From Aldrovandia affinis (Eukaryota; Chordata; Actinopteri; Notacanthiformes; Halosauridae), in the NCBI GenBank assembly GCA_029706075.1, contig JAINUG010000194.1:620001-684000 (forward strand): DNA of 64,000 bases. Direction: 5' to 3'. Below the pieces are notes generated by a model. It ran no database searches and was not told the DNA's origin. It worked only from the letters and a program-made list of their open reading frames with translations. How positions within the stretch are numbered: position 1 is the first letter of the stretch; every line of letters begins with the position of its first letter. The position numbers and the translations under genes were made by a program. Shown here piece after piece: positions 10,650-23,200 of the stretch.

Positions 10650-13600
10650 CATAGCTCTACGGCACTGGAGCTACCATTGACAATGACTCCCTCTGCAGAA
10701 AGCTGCTTCCCTCTTTGTGTTGTATTGCACTTTTGTTGCATCACTTCCGTGTTCACTGACATGGATCAACTGTAGCAGCATCCATTGGATGACCTCACCT
10801 TTGTGTGTTACTGTCCATGATGACGCTTTCACCTGAAAATCAAAACAAGAAGGAAAAAACCTCATAAAAAGGCCATCCATGACCTTAATGAAGTGAAAGG
10901 GAGCTGTGCGTGACAATGGTCATGATAGTCTCTGAGGAACAGTCAGTGACATTGTCTTGCACGTCCCGTCACTGCACTGTTCTCGTTGCACAAAATCTCC
11001 TGTTTTGCCATAAAACCAGGCTTCTACATTCTAGACACTATTTGTCTTATGTAGTTCCACACTGAGGTGTTACTGTACTTGTTTTATTATTCACTTTCTC
11101 ATTCTCTGTGACTGAAACCAAAAAATATTTTTCTGCATATTTGTTTTGTTTTGTTTATTGGGATAGTTCATTTATAGGCTTATTCTGAATGATTCATTTT
11201 TGTGTGCTCAATAAGGCTTTTCAGCTTAAGTGGAGGGTTTTTCTTAACCCCTTCCCCTCTTGTCAGTATTTGCATGTTGTACATTACGGGGGAACTTCCA
11301 CATATTTTTTCACCCTCACTTATGCTGCTGTTAATTTGTCATAACCTACAAAAATGTCTAAATGAATCAGTCAGGATTCAATTATTTTAGTGAAATGTAT
11401 GACAATATATTTTGCTTGCCGTCTGATGGCATGACTTAACTGTGGCAAAGGTAAAATTTATATTTGCCCACTTTTTATGATTCCAAAGCCACATTTCACT
11501 GATGAAGCATATTTCCACAGCCAATCTAAGGACATCTAAAATGTGATGGGCCATAAATGCTAATAAGCACAGTCAACCAGAGAGAGTTAACACATTAACG
11601 GCCCTTCATTTTCATACATTTGGGGAGGTTTAGGATGGATTTCCCAGGGAGGTGGCTGTGGTGTGCGTGTGTACAAACACCTGTTGTTCTGAAAAAGCTC
11701 CAGCACCCTAGAGAGCTGAGGGGAAAACCCAGAATGAGGAGAAAACAATAACAAGACAGATCTGCAGGGGATCATATTACTGTAAATAATGGCTCTTGGA
11801 AATTACAGGTGCAGGAGTAAAACTTGCTGAAAATGACCAGGAATTGGTCAAATGCAACATGAGAGTCATCACTCTGCCAATCGTGTTGCTATGTACGATA
11901 GTAGAAAGCCCCTTTCTGGTTACCCAACCCCTCTCCCCGCCTACGGGACACACAACTCAGGCTATCATGTAGACTGCCTTCTGCGGTCAGTCGCACACCA
12001 GCTCTGAATTATTTAGTGAACAAGCATACCAGGTCGGGGGGGGGATAATGCTCAAGGGAATTTTTTTTCTCTCTTGACAAATGAGGAGCGGAGAGGGCCC
12101 CCATCCCCTTAAGGGAGCGGGAAGGGGGTGGGGAGGGTCTGAATCAGCGAGATGTCATGTGACCACCGGGAGATCCCTCTGCAGTGTAGTCACATGACTG
12201 ACTGGAAATGCTCCCTTCTGCCAAATCCTGCTTCCCAGAACAGGGGCTGCTGAAGCCTGCTGCAGCTGTCCCAGTCTGTGACCCTGATCCACAGGCTTGG
12301 ACAGCCATGGCAGCCAGTAGCGCTAGGCTCACGCTCTAGTCTCATCAGACAGAGAATCCACACAGCTCTTATTTTAAAAAAATCTATTTTTAACATGTAA
12401 GAATTCCTGACATTTTACATTTCTTAAGTCTGAGGTACAGCTAGCTACAGATTTGTACATTGTTGCAGGGATTACATGTCCTTAAAAAAAGTATAGAAAA
12501 TATAAAAACCTGTCAAGTAGCCTAAACATTGTACCTCTATTACCTGTTTAGCAAACTACTTATAATATTTAAATTATTTGACACTAATCTATTGGACTTT
12601 AAATAGCTCTGTCAAACATTTGTGTCAGGGAGACTGACTGGAGAAGAGAGCGAGGAGATTATTGCCTGCTGAAGATTTACTGTGAGGAGAACACACGTTT
12701 GTATTTGTATTCTGTATCCTATTTGTATTGTATTTTATTTGTATTCTGACCAAGCTGGAGGCCACTCTTACCTTCTGTTTTTTGCATTTCCTTTCCTGTG
12801 GAGGGATGTGCTCTGGATTCTAAGTAATGTCACACCAAAAATATCAGGGCTCTGTGTGTTTTACCTCAAACTGTCTGTTGTGGAAACTCCAGACAGTCAG
12901 GTGGGCAGAGAGAATTTTGAAAGGCTAAAATTCGGAATTAATTTTGAAAATCCTTTTTCCCCCGCATTATAATTAAGTAAAGTCTGTTTAGTTGCTTGTG
13001 CCAGCTCTAAATCACAAAGAGTTATTAAATTGCAAAGCTGGCTCGAACGGGGAAAAAGCTGTGGGTTGCCCTTGTGAGGAGACAGAATGAGAGCGCATAT
13101 CTCACTGCCTTAGTGGAGCACTGCACCATGGCTCAGCCACCTCCCCCACTTCACTGCTGGTGCTGGGCCACAGTTTCTGTCTGGGATGCTGCAATACTCA
13201 TTTACTGGTATACAGCTGGCAGAGTGGTGACACAGCATTCCCAGCTGAAGTGCCTGTGACTGGAAGGTCCCAGTCTCTCAGCAAGGTACCTTTCAAGACG
13301 CCCGGCTGAATTAGTGCACCCATTAAATAAACAATGAGCAGTGCCCTTGTGCACAAGTGCCGTCATCTGATGATTTCTGTCAAAGTCCAGGCTGCATTAC
13401 CTGCTCTGTCACAAAGAGCTGGGCATGACAGAAGATGCCAGTTAAAGCCACCAAGAACTGGGAAAATAACTGTCAAAAGCAGAACATTTTCATCTTTAAA
13501 CATACCGTGTATGTAAATCTATATTTTGTGGATCTATACAAAATTATTGCATTTCACTTGTAGAGTTTGGAAAATCATAACAAAATCTGATGATATACTG

Positions 13601-16129
13601 TATATTCAAGGCCAGTAATATGCTAATATGCAGTATGTTGAAACATTGCATATTATTTGTAGATGCCAGTTTATGTAGTCTCAAAAGACAACTTTGTAGG
13701 CACAAAAAATGGTAAATGCTACTTTAACTAGCCAAGTCTGGAATTTCTTAAAGATACAAATGATAAACTTACCCATAGATTTTACATAGAGGAACACAAT
13801 TTGTGCAAACTTTCAAGAAAATGTAAGAGGATCACATCAAGGTTCACCTGATTTCACATGGAATGGCCCAGTTCCCCTGAATTTCATTTCTCATGCCATC
13901 CAGTTCTCCTGAAAAGATAAATGTCATGTAACCACTGTATATATTTTACAATATATATTTTTCAATGTGTGCAATTTATTATAATTATAAATATAATTGT
14001 GAATACCATTGAAATGACCAATTACCAATACACCCGAATGGAAGGGAAACTACATGTTACAGGGATTGCCTGTAACATGTCGGTTGCATGAGGGGCCATC
14101 ACATAGTTTCCATGATTAAACATGTTTCTGCTTTCCTACTTGAATGTATTTATGAGCTTGGAATGAATTATGATAAGTTTATGGATCACTCCAGGCTGTA
14201 GTACGTTAGAGCATGTCATTAAAAGCTTGTTTAACTGGTTTATTGTTCTACTTCAGGGTTTCAATACAAGAACCTTCCCTTCCGCTGTTTAAGTGTTGAT
14301 TGATCCCCATGTATTGTAGGACATGTAGTTCTATGTCATTCTGCATTCTACAACTTGTTGCAAAATCAACAACTGCTGATGATCTGGCGATAACTGATGG
14401 GGTGAAGGGGGTTATATTATTTAATTCCATACAAATTATATTACCATGAAATGTATTTGCGGTGCACGGTACCCAAACAACAAACCAAATTTGGTAGGCT
14501 TTTCACAATAGCATATGGAAAAAAGGGCGTCACCCCATTTTTGGCCCAGGTAATATGGGATTGTTAGCAGCCCTATAAACAAAACTGTATTGATACAGAC
14601 CAGATGCAGACTAATCAAAACCAAATTATCACTTAATCATAAACCATTTCTTAGATTAATTTAGATTAAGTTAAATTCTGGTTATTATTTAGGATCAATC
14701 CAATAGTGGACATAAAATGCAATCAAGTTGATTCAAGTTTTGGGATTGACTCTCCAATTCAGCTTTCATCCTGCTCTCTAATGCCATCAGAATTGACATT
14801 TTAGTCTCAATTCTGTGCAGGCTAAAAATGCCACAAGTTAAATTAGCTAGAAGCCAGTTTATATGGTTACTAGCTAATGGCAAATGTGTTCAGTCAGTCA
14901 GACCCTAACGTTAACTGCTAGCTATAGGTCTTTGGCTAACTAGCTATCTAGCAAACTAACATTAGCTGCTCTTATTTGTTAGCTCCAGAGAGTACAGATC
15001 TCCACCCATAAGTGAACTTCCCTCATTAAATCCTGTATCCGCTCCTGTAAGGTTTATACCACCAGGCAATCTGTTTGCCGAACCAATGGGGGGGATTTTA
15101 CACACAAAACACAAAACATGTGCACCTGGACGAGGGGAGAGGGGGAGGGCTGTAACCTGGCACCGTGCCGGAGAATTAAACGTGAGAAGGATAGACAAGT
15201 TCAAGTTAATGGTTGAGAAATATTGCAAGGAGCTGACCCACCCACAGAGCTGTTTTATAGAGACGATTTTAAATAGTAAATTTTCATATGGGGAAATGCA
15301 CTGGAGAAGAGTGCAAGTCAAACACAAACTAAACGGAACCAGTGTAGACACACAAACGGCTTGCTGTTTTGAATCTACGTGTGCAGTGTAGCTCCGGCAC
15401 TTGGAGAGCAAAATAAATTATATCACTGACAGCGATGTGGGCAACTACTGACCCTCCTGACCCTGTCATCTCATGTAATTTCCTCCGTTATTCTAAGAGC
15501 ACCATTCTTATATTCCGGTAAATTAGAGAGATTCTGCTTTTACTCACGCAAATTTGGCGGCAATCTGAAGAGATTTCATTACCTTTATCCAATGGCAAAC
15601 TCCTCATATGAAAATAAAATCTGCTGCAGTTTGTTGTGTTATTGTTTGGTTTTCCAGGTTTGTCTTTCGCTGCTGGGGTGTCAATGGTTGTTTGTTATTT
15701 TTGTTGATATGGAAATCCGCCATCTTGCGGAGTATGGTATTCGGCCCAAAATGTCAGTTCGTTCTGTTTATGAGAAGAACCTGGAATGGCCTGGAATGTT
15801 CATGCCAATTAATGTACTCTGGCTGCGGAACACCTAAATTTGGCAATGGATTGCATTGAAAATATTGTATCTGGTGACAATAACTTGTATTGAATACATA
15901 TCAACAAAACAAATTCATATGGCACTAATATAACATAATGTCAGATTACAAAGCAAGGGTAGCTCATATTGATATGAAAATTGATATGAATAATCTATAT
16001 ACTCTAATCTTTCATGGTATGGGGGCTTTCATTGTGCAGTGACCTTTAGTTTTGGAAATATCTTACAATAAATATTTTTTTCACAAAACACAAAATGCAT
16101 TTTTCTAACTTGGAACTGCTGTGTGTAAT
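10650..16129. other. Gene-free sequence
   Basis: No supported gene. It contains a perfect 12-bp inverted repeat (14052-14080, separate entry) and a GCTAGC-rich stretch at about 14900-14970. The 149-codon minus frame at 14962-15411 has no recognisable domain. Confidence 0.45.
14052..14080. repeat. Perfect 12-bp inverted repeat with 5-base loop
   Basis: ACATGTTACAGG (14052-14063), loop GATTG, CCTGTAACATGT (14069-14080). It could form a cruciform or RNA hairpin; no terminator or gene context is evident. Confidence 0.8.
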
Positions 16130-16131
16130 TA

Positions 16132-17214
16132 CAGTGATTCTTGAAAGTTTGTGAACCCTGCAGGGGTTGATCATTATTTTCATATATTATAGAAAAATAA
16201 CCTTATAAACTCTTTATCTAAACCTTATTTCTTAACAAAGATATCCCAAATACAGGACACACACAAAGAAATATGATATATTTCCATTGTTAATTTAACA
16301 AAAACTCAGATATCCTTGTGTGCAAAAATATGTGAACCCCTTCAATCAATAACTTGTGGCACTTCCTTTAGCAGTGATGACTTGAAGCAAACATCTCCCA
16401 TAGCCACTGATCAGACTCTGGCATCCAATTGCCGCCCCGATGGCACTCCCGGCCAGAGCCGACTCTGGCGCGATGGGGAATCGAACCCCGGTCACCGTAG
16501 CCAGCGTCGGACATTGTAACCACTAGACCACGTGGCAGGCTGCAATCTTCTTATTCTTGATGGATGCACAATGACATCAAATATAGCGAGGGAGGCTTGT
16601 AGATTCCTGGTTATTATTCTTGGGTTGCTTTTTACTTGATTTATAATTTTTCTTGTGGCTCATGGTGATATTTTAGAAGGATGCCCACTTCTATGCTGAG
16701 TCGGTGTCGTGTTAAACGCTCTCCATTTGTATATTATTTGTCACACAGTGGACTGACGGAGCCCAAGTCTTTTTAATATGATTTTATATCCTTCTCCATA
16801 CTGAGTGCACTCACTACTCTCTTCCTGAGATCCTCTGAGTGTGTTTTGCATTCACCTGTATGGGTAACACTGAACTGACCAGGTTTCTTACCTGTTTTAT
16901 AAGAGTGCCACCCAAACTTTCCTAAAGATCTGACCTTTGATTGGTTAACTTGGTACCCAATTATATACCCACCTGATTTCACTTACCTACTTGATTTAAC
17001 TAAGGCAACAGGAGGTTCACTTATTTTTGCATGTTCAATAATTATTTTTTCCAGATTTTTACTTTCTATATGGACAATCTGAAATTGGTCAATATAGACC
17101 CTTTATTTCAGTTAAGAAAAGAATGGTTCTGATTAAATAAGGATTTAGTCGTAACTGGATTTCTATGATTGCACAAGGGGTTAACAAATATTCAAGCATC
17201 ACTGTATATATCCC
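16132..17214. mobile_element. Non-autonomous Tc1/mariner-type DNA transposon
   Basis: The left end CAGTGATTCTTGAAAGTTTG and the right end read inward, CAGTGATGCTTGAATATTTG, form imperfect terminal inverted repeats. Both are flanked by TA, the Tc1/mariner target duplication. The 1.08-kb interior has no transposase; the longest open frame is 69 codons and featureless. Motifs such as TATGTGAACCCC near the ends recall non-autonomous Tc1/mariner copies common in fish. A tRNA-derived SINE is inserted at about 16405-16545, so this element was in place first. Confidence 0.75.
16405..16545 (-). mobile_element. tRNA-derived SINE fragment nested in the DNA transposon
   Basis: On the minus strand the head reads GTGGTCTAGTGGTTACAAT (A box, 16530s) and later GGGGTTCGATTCCCC (B box, about 16488-16474), resembling tRNA-Glu/Asp. 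Downstream comes GGGAGTGCCATCGGGGCGG then CAATTGG. The same body motif, in variant form, follows the tRNA head at 43.2 kb, which supports one SINE family. It is not a functional tRNA: the 3' acceptor strand is absent. Confidence 0.7.
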
Positions 17215-17216
17215 AT

Positions 17217-20200
17217 CTAGGACTATAATGTGTGTATTGGGGGATAGCTAAGAGACTTCTGATACAACTATGACTCATTACTTTGTGTTAGATTACCATG
17301 AGAAATCATGTACAATATTAAAGGCAGTGAAAAACAGGTAAGTTCAGAAAGGACTGAAAGATTTCAATCAAAACGGGGGCCTAAATGCTTGTTTACTCTG
17401 AAAGGGTGCTGTTAGCAACTGTATTTCAGCATACTGGCACCCAGGCTAGCTACACTTAATGCAACAGGTGAGTAAAAAACATACATTATATAGAAATAAA
17501 CTATTTCAGGTTCACTTGTGGCTTGTGGCACAAACTAGAGTGATATTGAGTTCAGAACAAAAACGTCTAAACACCATTTCTTTGAAGCAGTACAGGTAGC
17601 ATTACACTATACAGTACGTGACCCAGTATTGGCAATTTATAAGAACCAGATAGCTTTCTCAAGACCTACATCTATCCCTAACCATAAATAATAGAGGGGA
17701 TAATTCAGGGTCTGTAGAATCAGGATGCAATTAGGCTGTCACCTCCAGGCTGGGACTGGAACACTCCCTACAGCTCACAGGTGCTATTGTTTGGGCTCAT
17801 TCTTAGACAAATGGGATGGCAAATTGCCAATTCCTGCTCTCCCTTTACCTGACATGAACCTCATTTGGTGAAAAATGATACAAATCTCAAAATATAAAAG
17901 ATCCATTAAGACTCAACATGGCTGATATCACTCACACATTGCACTGAATAAGATATGTGTGGGTCCATTGATCTGTACTTATTCTTATTGTGTTGTTTTC
18001 CTGATGTGAACCCAAATTTCTGAAATGACAGGCTAATGAATTACTGAATAAAATGCTGAGTTAACACAAAACACGTTATTATTGAATTAACCCTATATTA
18101 TTACTTACGTATATTAATGTTGCCCTATGGTGCCATAAATATGTTGACTTGTGGTAATCAATATACAAACCATGTGTTTGACTTTTGAGTACTCATTGTT
18201 ACAATTTACAATTGCAATTTAAAATACAGTGTTATACAGTAATACAGTGCAATATATTGTGTTTCAAACAAAAGGTCATAATTATGTATTTTCCCTTTTG
18301 ATAATCCTAACATTTCAGAAAATGATCTCATGTATTTTTGTGAATTGTCTTTAGGATTGATTACAAATGTTCTCTATGCACCTATTCAATAAAAAATGCA
18401 GCTATTTAATGTAAAATAAAAATAAAAATATTGGCAGGTCAAAGCTTTTGACGATCAATCTACAAAATTGTACAAATTATTTTAATAGCAGTATATCGAA
18501 TGCAATGTTCTACTTTTGCATACCCTTCTCCGTATAATTCAAAATATATATATATCATAATAACAATTAGTAAAAAATGTTGTTTTGAGAGCGAAACCTA
18601 ATGCACCCTGTGAACACATTTCAATTTCTTTAGTCAGTCAATCATCAGATTTAATTTTGTATATTGCCTTTATTTAAATATAGTCTATTTTTCATTTGCC
18701 ATCGAGGTAATGAAGGACATTACGGAAATTAAACTGGATCTCAGCTTGGGTATACTTTGTGATTAGTGGTACTCAAATTACTCTGAAAGGAAAATGCTTT
18801 TTTTTTGCTTTTTTACATTTTTTAAACAAATATTTTTCTTTATTCCACAATTTGGAAAGCCAAATCCTAATTTCTCGCCTGTCACTGCAATATCACACGC
18901 TAGAATGCACATCCTCCGAAACACATTCATGTTAACTGCCGCATCTGTCACAGTCATTGTGTTGGAGAGCGACACTTCATGTGCAGACTGTAGGCACCCA
19001 ATTATAGCCCTGTGGGAGTCCCAGCTGCAGTTAGTACTTATATATACTACTATATATAAAATACACACATGTATACTACTACTATGTGTAGCTGCAGTAC
19101 GTACGAAGTCAAATCAAAGTTTGTCAGATTTTGTTGCTTTTGAAATTAAGGGAAAATGGATATAAGTTACAGGCAGTCACATTTCAAGGTGCAGACATGA
19201 TAATACAATATCACAATACTTGAAATGATTGTAATATTTTCCACATTTGTACACATTCAAAATGATTAGAATATTTTCCACATTTATGCACATTCAGAAA
19301 CACAACTCGGGAATAGTATTTAAAACACTAGGTGGGCAAACATCTTCTGTAGCCACAGTTGTGCACTGTATTTGCAGATCCTCAGCTCAGCCCACAATCA
19401 ATAACAGTCTGCCCACCCCCTTCCAGCTGCCGCCCCTCTGCCGACCCCACTGCAGGGCTAATTGAATTTGTGCTGCTCCTGATATCTTTATAGGGTTACG
19501 GTGAGAGGAACATTATTAATGTCTTTGTAAACGGCCAGCGTGTCAAGGTCATCGCTGGCTAAGTACTTCTCATTATTCCGTGCAGGGCTCAAGGACACTG
19601 AAGAGAGAGATCAGAAGGATTTATGATTATTATGTAGATGATAATGACCGTTGGTGGGAGACATATCAGTTTTTATTTTGCGTTTGATCCCTTGTATTAG
19701 CAAATGACATATTTTTTATTCATGGGGAGTCGTAAAAGTCTGGCACCATGGGGAATTAATATCAATGTAATCCATTTTATCGAATACAATCTGCATTTTG
19801 TGATTTTGACTTTGATACTGAGCACAGGACGCTGAACTCTCCTTTAGACTTTCCGCTGGCAATGTAAATCTGCCCTGACCTCTGAGGGACTGGAGCAGAG
19901 GCTATCAGTGTGAGTACATGCATGACCGTGTATTACAGACACAAAAGTGGTAAACACTGGTGAATTCAGGACTATCACGAGTGAGGGTCTAATGACATAT
20001 TTAGATCTATGCAGGTCTAGATCTTGATGCTTGGCTGTCATCTCATCTCATCTTGGCAATGAGATGTTGATGGATTGTACAAGCTGCTGTTTATGGTCCA
20101 AGGAGATTTTCATCTTGGAACTGTGCTAAAATCACACAGAGTGAGTCCCTCAGTAAGTAGGAGCACTGGTACCTTCTGGAAAATTAAAATGGGCAGATGA

Positions 20201-23200
20201 TAATAGAATGATGGAAAGAGGATCAGGATGAATCTAGGGTGTCCGTGCTGAGCTCACAGCGCTGCTGATGGCTCATCATTCACAGCTGACTCATCGAGGT
20301 ACGCTGTCACCATATTCCAGGAATGCCAGCCTTAAAGTGCTGCTGCTGTTTTGAGTATCAGCAATGCCATCATTCTAGACAATAAAACCCTCATCCACCC
20401 CCACCCCTCACCCCATTGCTTGGAAATGCCGGAGGAAGAGATATTGACATCAGTGCTGTTTTCGTGCCTATGGCAAATTGGGTTATACGGCAATCTAAAA
20501 CTGCAAAGGGGTTTCTTTTGCCCAGAAAATTCCAGGCTCTGAGGACAAACCTCTTTTCTTTTCTAGTTCATGATCCAGGTACTTTACCAATTAAAACTTT
20601 CACCTGTAATACAATCCATCGGATTAGTATTTTTCCCCTGCAGCACGCGAACCACGTTATATTGCACCGCTGCGTTTCGATTGATCTGCTTCAACAATTA
20701 GCCAGGCCAATGAAACAGTAGTTTATTTTGAAATGAAGCAGGGTTGCTGTTTACCTAGCCGTGCTTGACTGAGCCGTATGCATCCCCCTTGGGGGAGAAC
20801 CAAAAAGGAGCAGTAGCTCTGAGAGGCAGAGGCGTGGTGGGGAGAGGGCCACGGGCTCAGCCTTTATGTCTGGGACAGAACATAAAAAGCGCCTGCCAGC
20901 CCGGCGACGCAATTAAGAGACCGCTTCATCTGAGCTGTCAGATCGGGTCAAAGGAACCGGCTCTTTAATTTTACGTCCCAGAGGGCTCCTGGCACAAAGC
21001 ATCAAACAACAGGCCTCTACGCCAAGGTCAGTCAGCCCAGCCTAAGACAACCTGTAAAACCGCCACGCAGTCACGAAAGGAATCAGAGTCGATGCTGGAC
21101 ATATCCTGTTCTAAAATGTAAAAGAAGACAAGTTGGAAATTCACAGATTTGCTTTTCATTTACCATGACAGCTTATGTGTAATTTACCCTTATTCATTGA
21201 TCATCATCTGAGGACAATAGAAATAAATTGTAATATGTGTAAAAAGAAAGATATAATTTAACATAAGCAATAATGTTAACAGAATCAAGCTTCCATACCC
21301 GTTACCTGTTTTATTTTCTCAAATTGGGAGGAGCTGCAACTAATACAGCAGTGAAACATAAATTATACATTTATATGCAGCCGAACATTTTCACAATATT
21401 AGTATTTATAATATAAATAAATAAATATAATCTTTATTTATTGATATAAATTATCTATATTTAAAAACAGATTTTGGACCATGACGAATCACATGTAGGT
21501 TGTGTTTAATGGCTGCGTATAGTTGGCTACATGACAATGAGCATTATCTAGCCAGCATTCTTGCTACTTCCATATCAGGTAGCTAAATATTAGCTCTACT
21601 CTATATTCAGGTGTAGGTTACAGTAAATGTAACAATGCCAATTTGAATTATCCCCTTGATAAATGCTGTATTTGATTGATAAGTGCAAGACATGCCTGAA
21701 AAAACAAAGCATTGCGTTAAGCTTTGCATCAACATGAAGCTCCACGTACCTTAATGCTCTCCTGCGTGAGGATAGAGCAGCATGACTGACACGCCCACCC
21801 CCCCCACACTTATTTTCTCTGCCTTGCTTAGCTGCAGCCTTCCCGTCATACAGTGGTAGTCAAGGGATGTTTATTTCAAAATAAAAGCTCAATAGACCTG
21901 GGTACCATATTTTAAAAAAATACGAAATGCCATATTAAATAAATTGATATATTATTAGCTTATATGATAAATAATAATAATTAAAAAATAAACATGTAAT
22001 AATGAAAAATAAACAAAAATACTTTTAAATAAGGTAACAATAAAAGGTAAAAAAAAGTACTTTCATGAGTTTGACAAAAAGTGTTTTATCATTTTTACAG
22101 TAAGGTACAACATAGTACAGTAATCTCTGCCCGAACTGTACTTTACAGTGTCAATTACAGTATTAGAAATACAGTAGGTTTGTCCAATTTGCCTGATTGT
22201 TCCCTATGTTGTAATTGAACACAATATATATTTTTTTTATGAATGTTAGGAATATGTAAGCTTAGGTCCCTTGCACCTCATTCACCCGTTCAGATGAAAT
22301 AAGCTATACATACGCAAATAAAGGAGTAAAAACTATGCAAAAAACTTGGGGTTCATATTGACATAGTGTTATGAAAGTGGAAAAATATTTGGATTACACT
22401 CCCCGTTTGGGCTATGATGCAACAGGAGGTAAATATAAAACATTGTGGCTGTTTAATTATCAAGGGAGTCATTTTGATGAAAATGTTGCTCCAGGTTTAA
22501 CAATCGATTAATCACACTGTTCAGTCTGTTATTAATGGAAACTAGACTAGGAAGGAATTGGTCAGGTTAGAACTAGTCTAGTGTAGAAGGGTCTAATTTG
22601 AATGGGTGTGCTTAGAAGGATTTCTGAGATCATGTAAGTTTTAGTGTACCTACATGCCCAGGGCTCATGGTGGTTTTGTGTCTGTCTGGTGTTTGGCTTA
22701 TCTAGTGATTCAGAACTTCACTTATGTCTCCTTGGCGTCAAAGGTGCACAAATTAATTATCTTGCATGCCAGTACGTATCATCCAAAAGAGCATGATGGA
22801 TTGCTTATATATATATATGTTTTGCAGCTGTTAAAATAACCCTACTAGATCTTAGTTCATGTTATATTTTAAGGCGCCCAGTCTTTATCAAATCTATGCC
22901 TGTCTTGCAGTCAAGATAAGAAAGAAAATGTTCTCAAAGAGATGCACCATGTCCTACTATTTCACATGCCCAGGCAAGGTGACCTCCCATAAAATGTTAA
23001 TGTTAAAAAAAAAAAAAACCCACAAGCCAACAAGCCAGCTACCAAACCCAAATCAGGCTGCCAGCTCCCCCTAAGTTGGCTATGTTCATATACCCGCTCA
23101 GCTGTAACTCCACCTTTGTTATCTGGCTGTGTGGTCTTCCAAGGCAGGGCTGGTATTAGAGCACCCATCCCTGCCCCAGCCAAATCCCATGGGTTACCAG

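Noticed and set aside
14962-15411. Minus-strand 149-codon frame
   Set aside because: No recognisable domain, and an overlapping plus-strand frame of similar quality.
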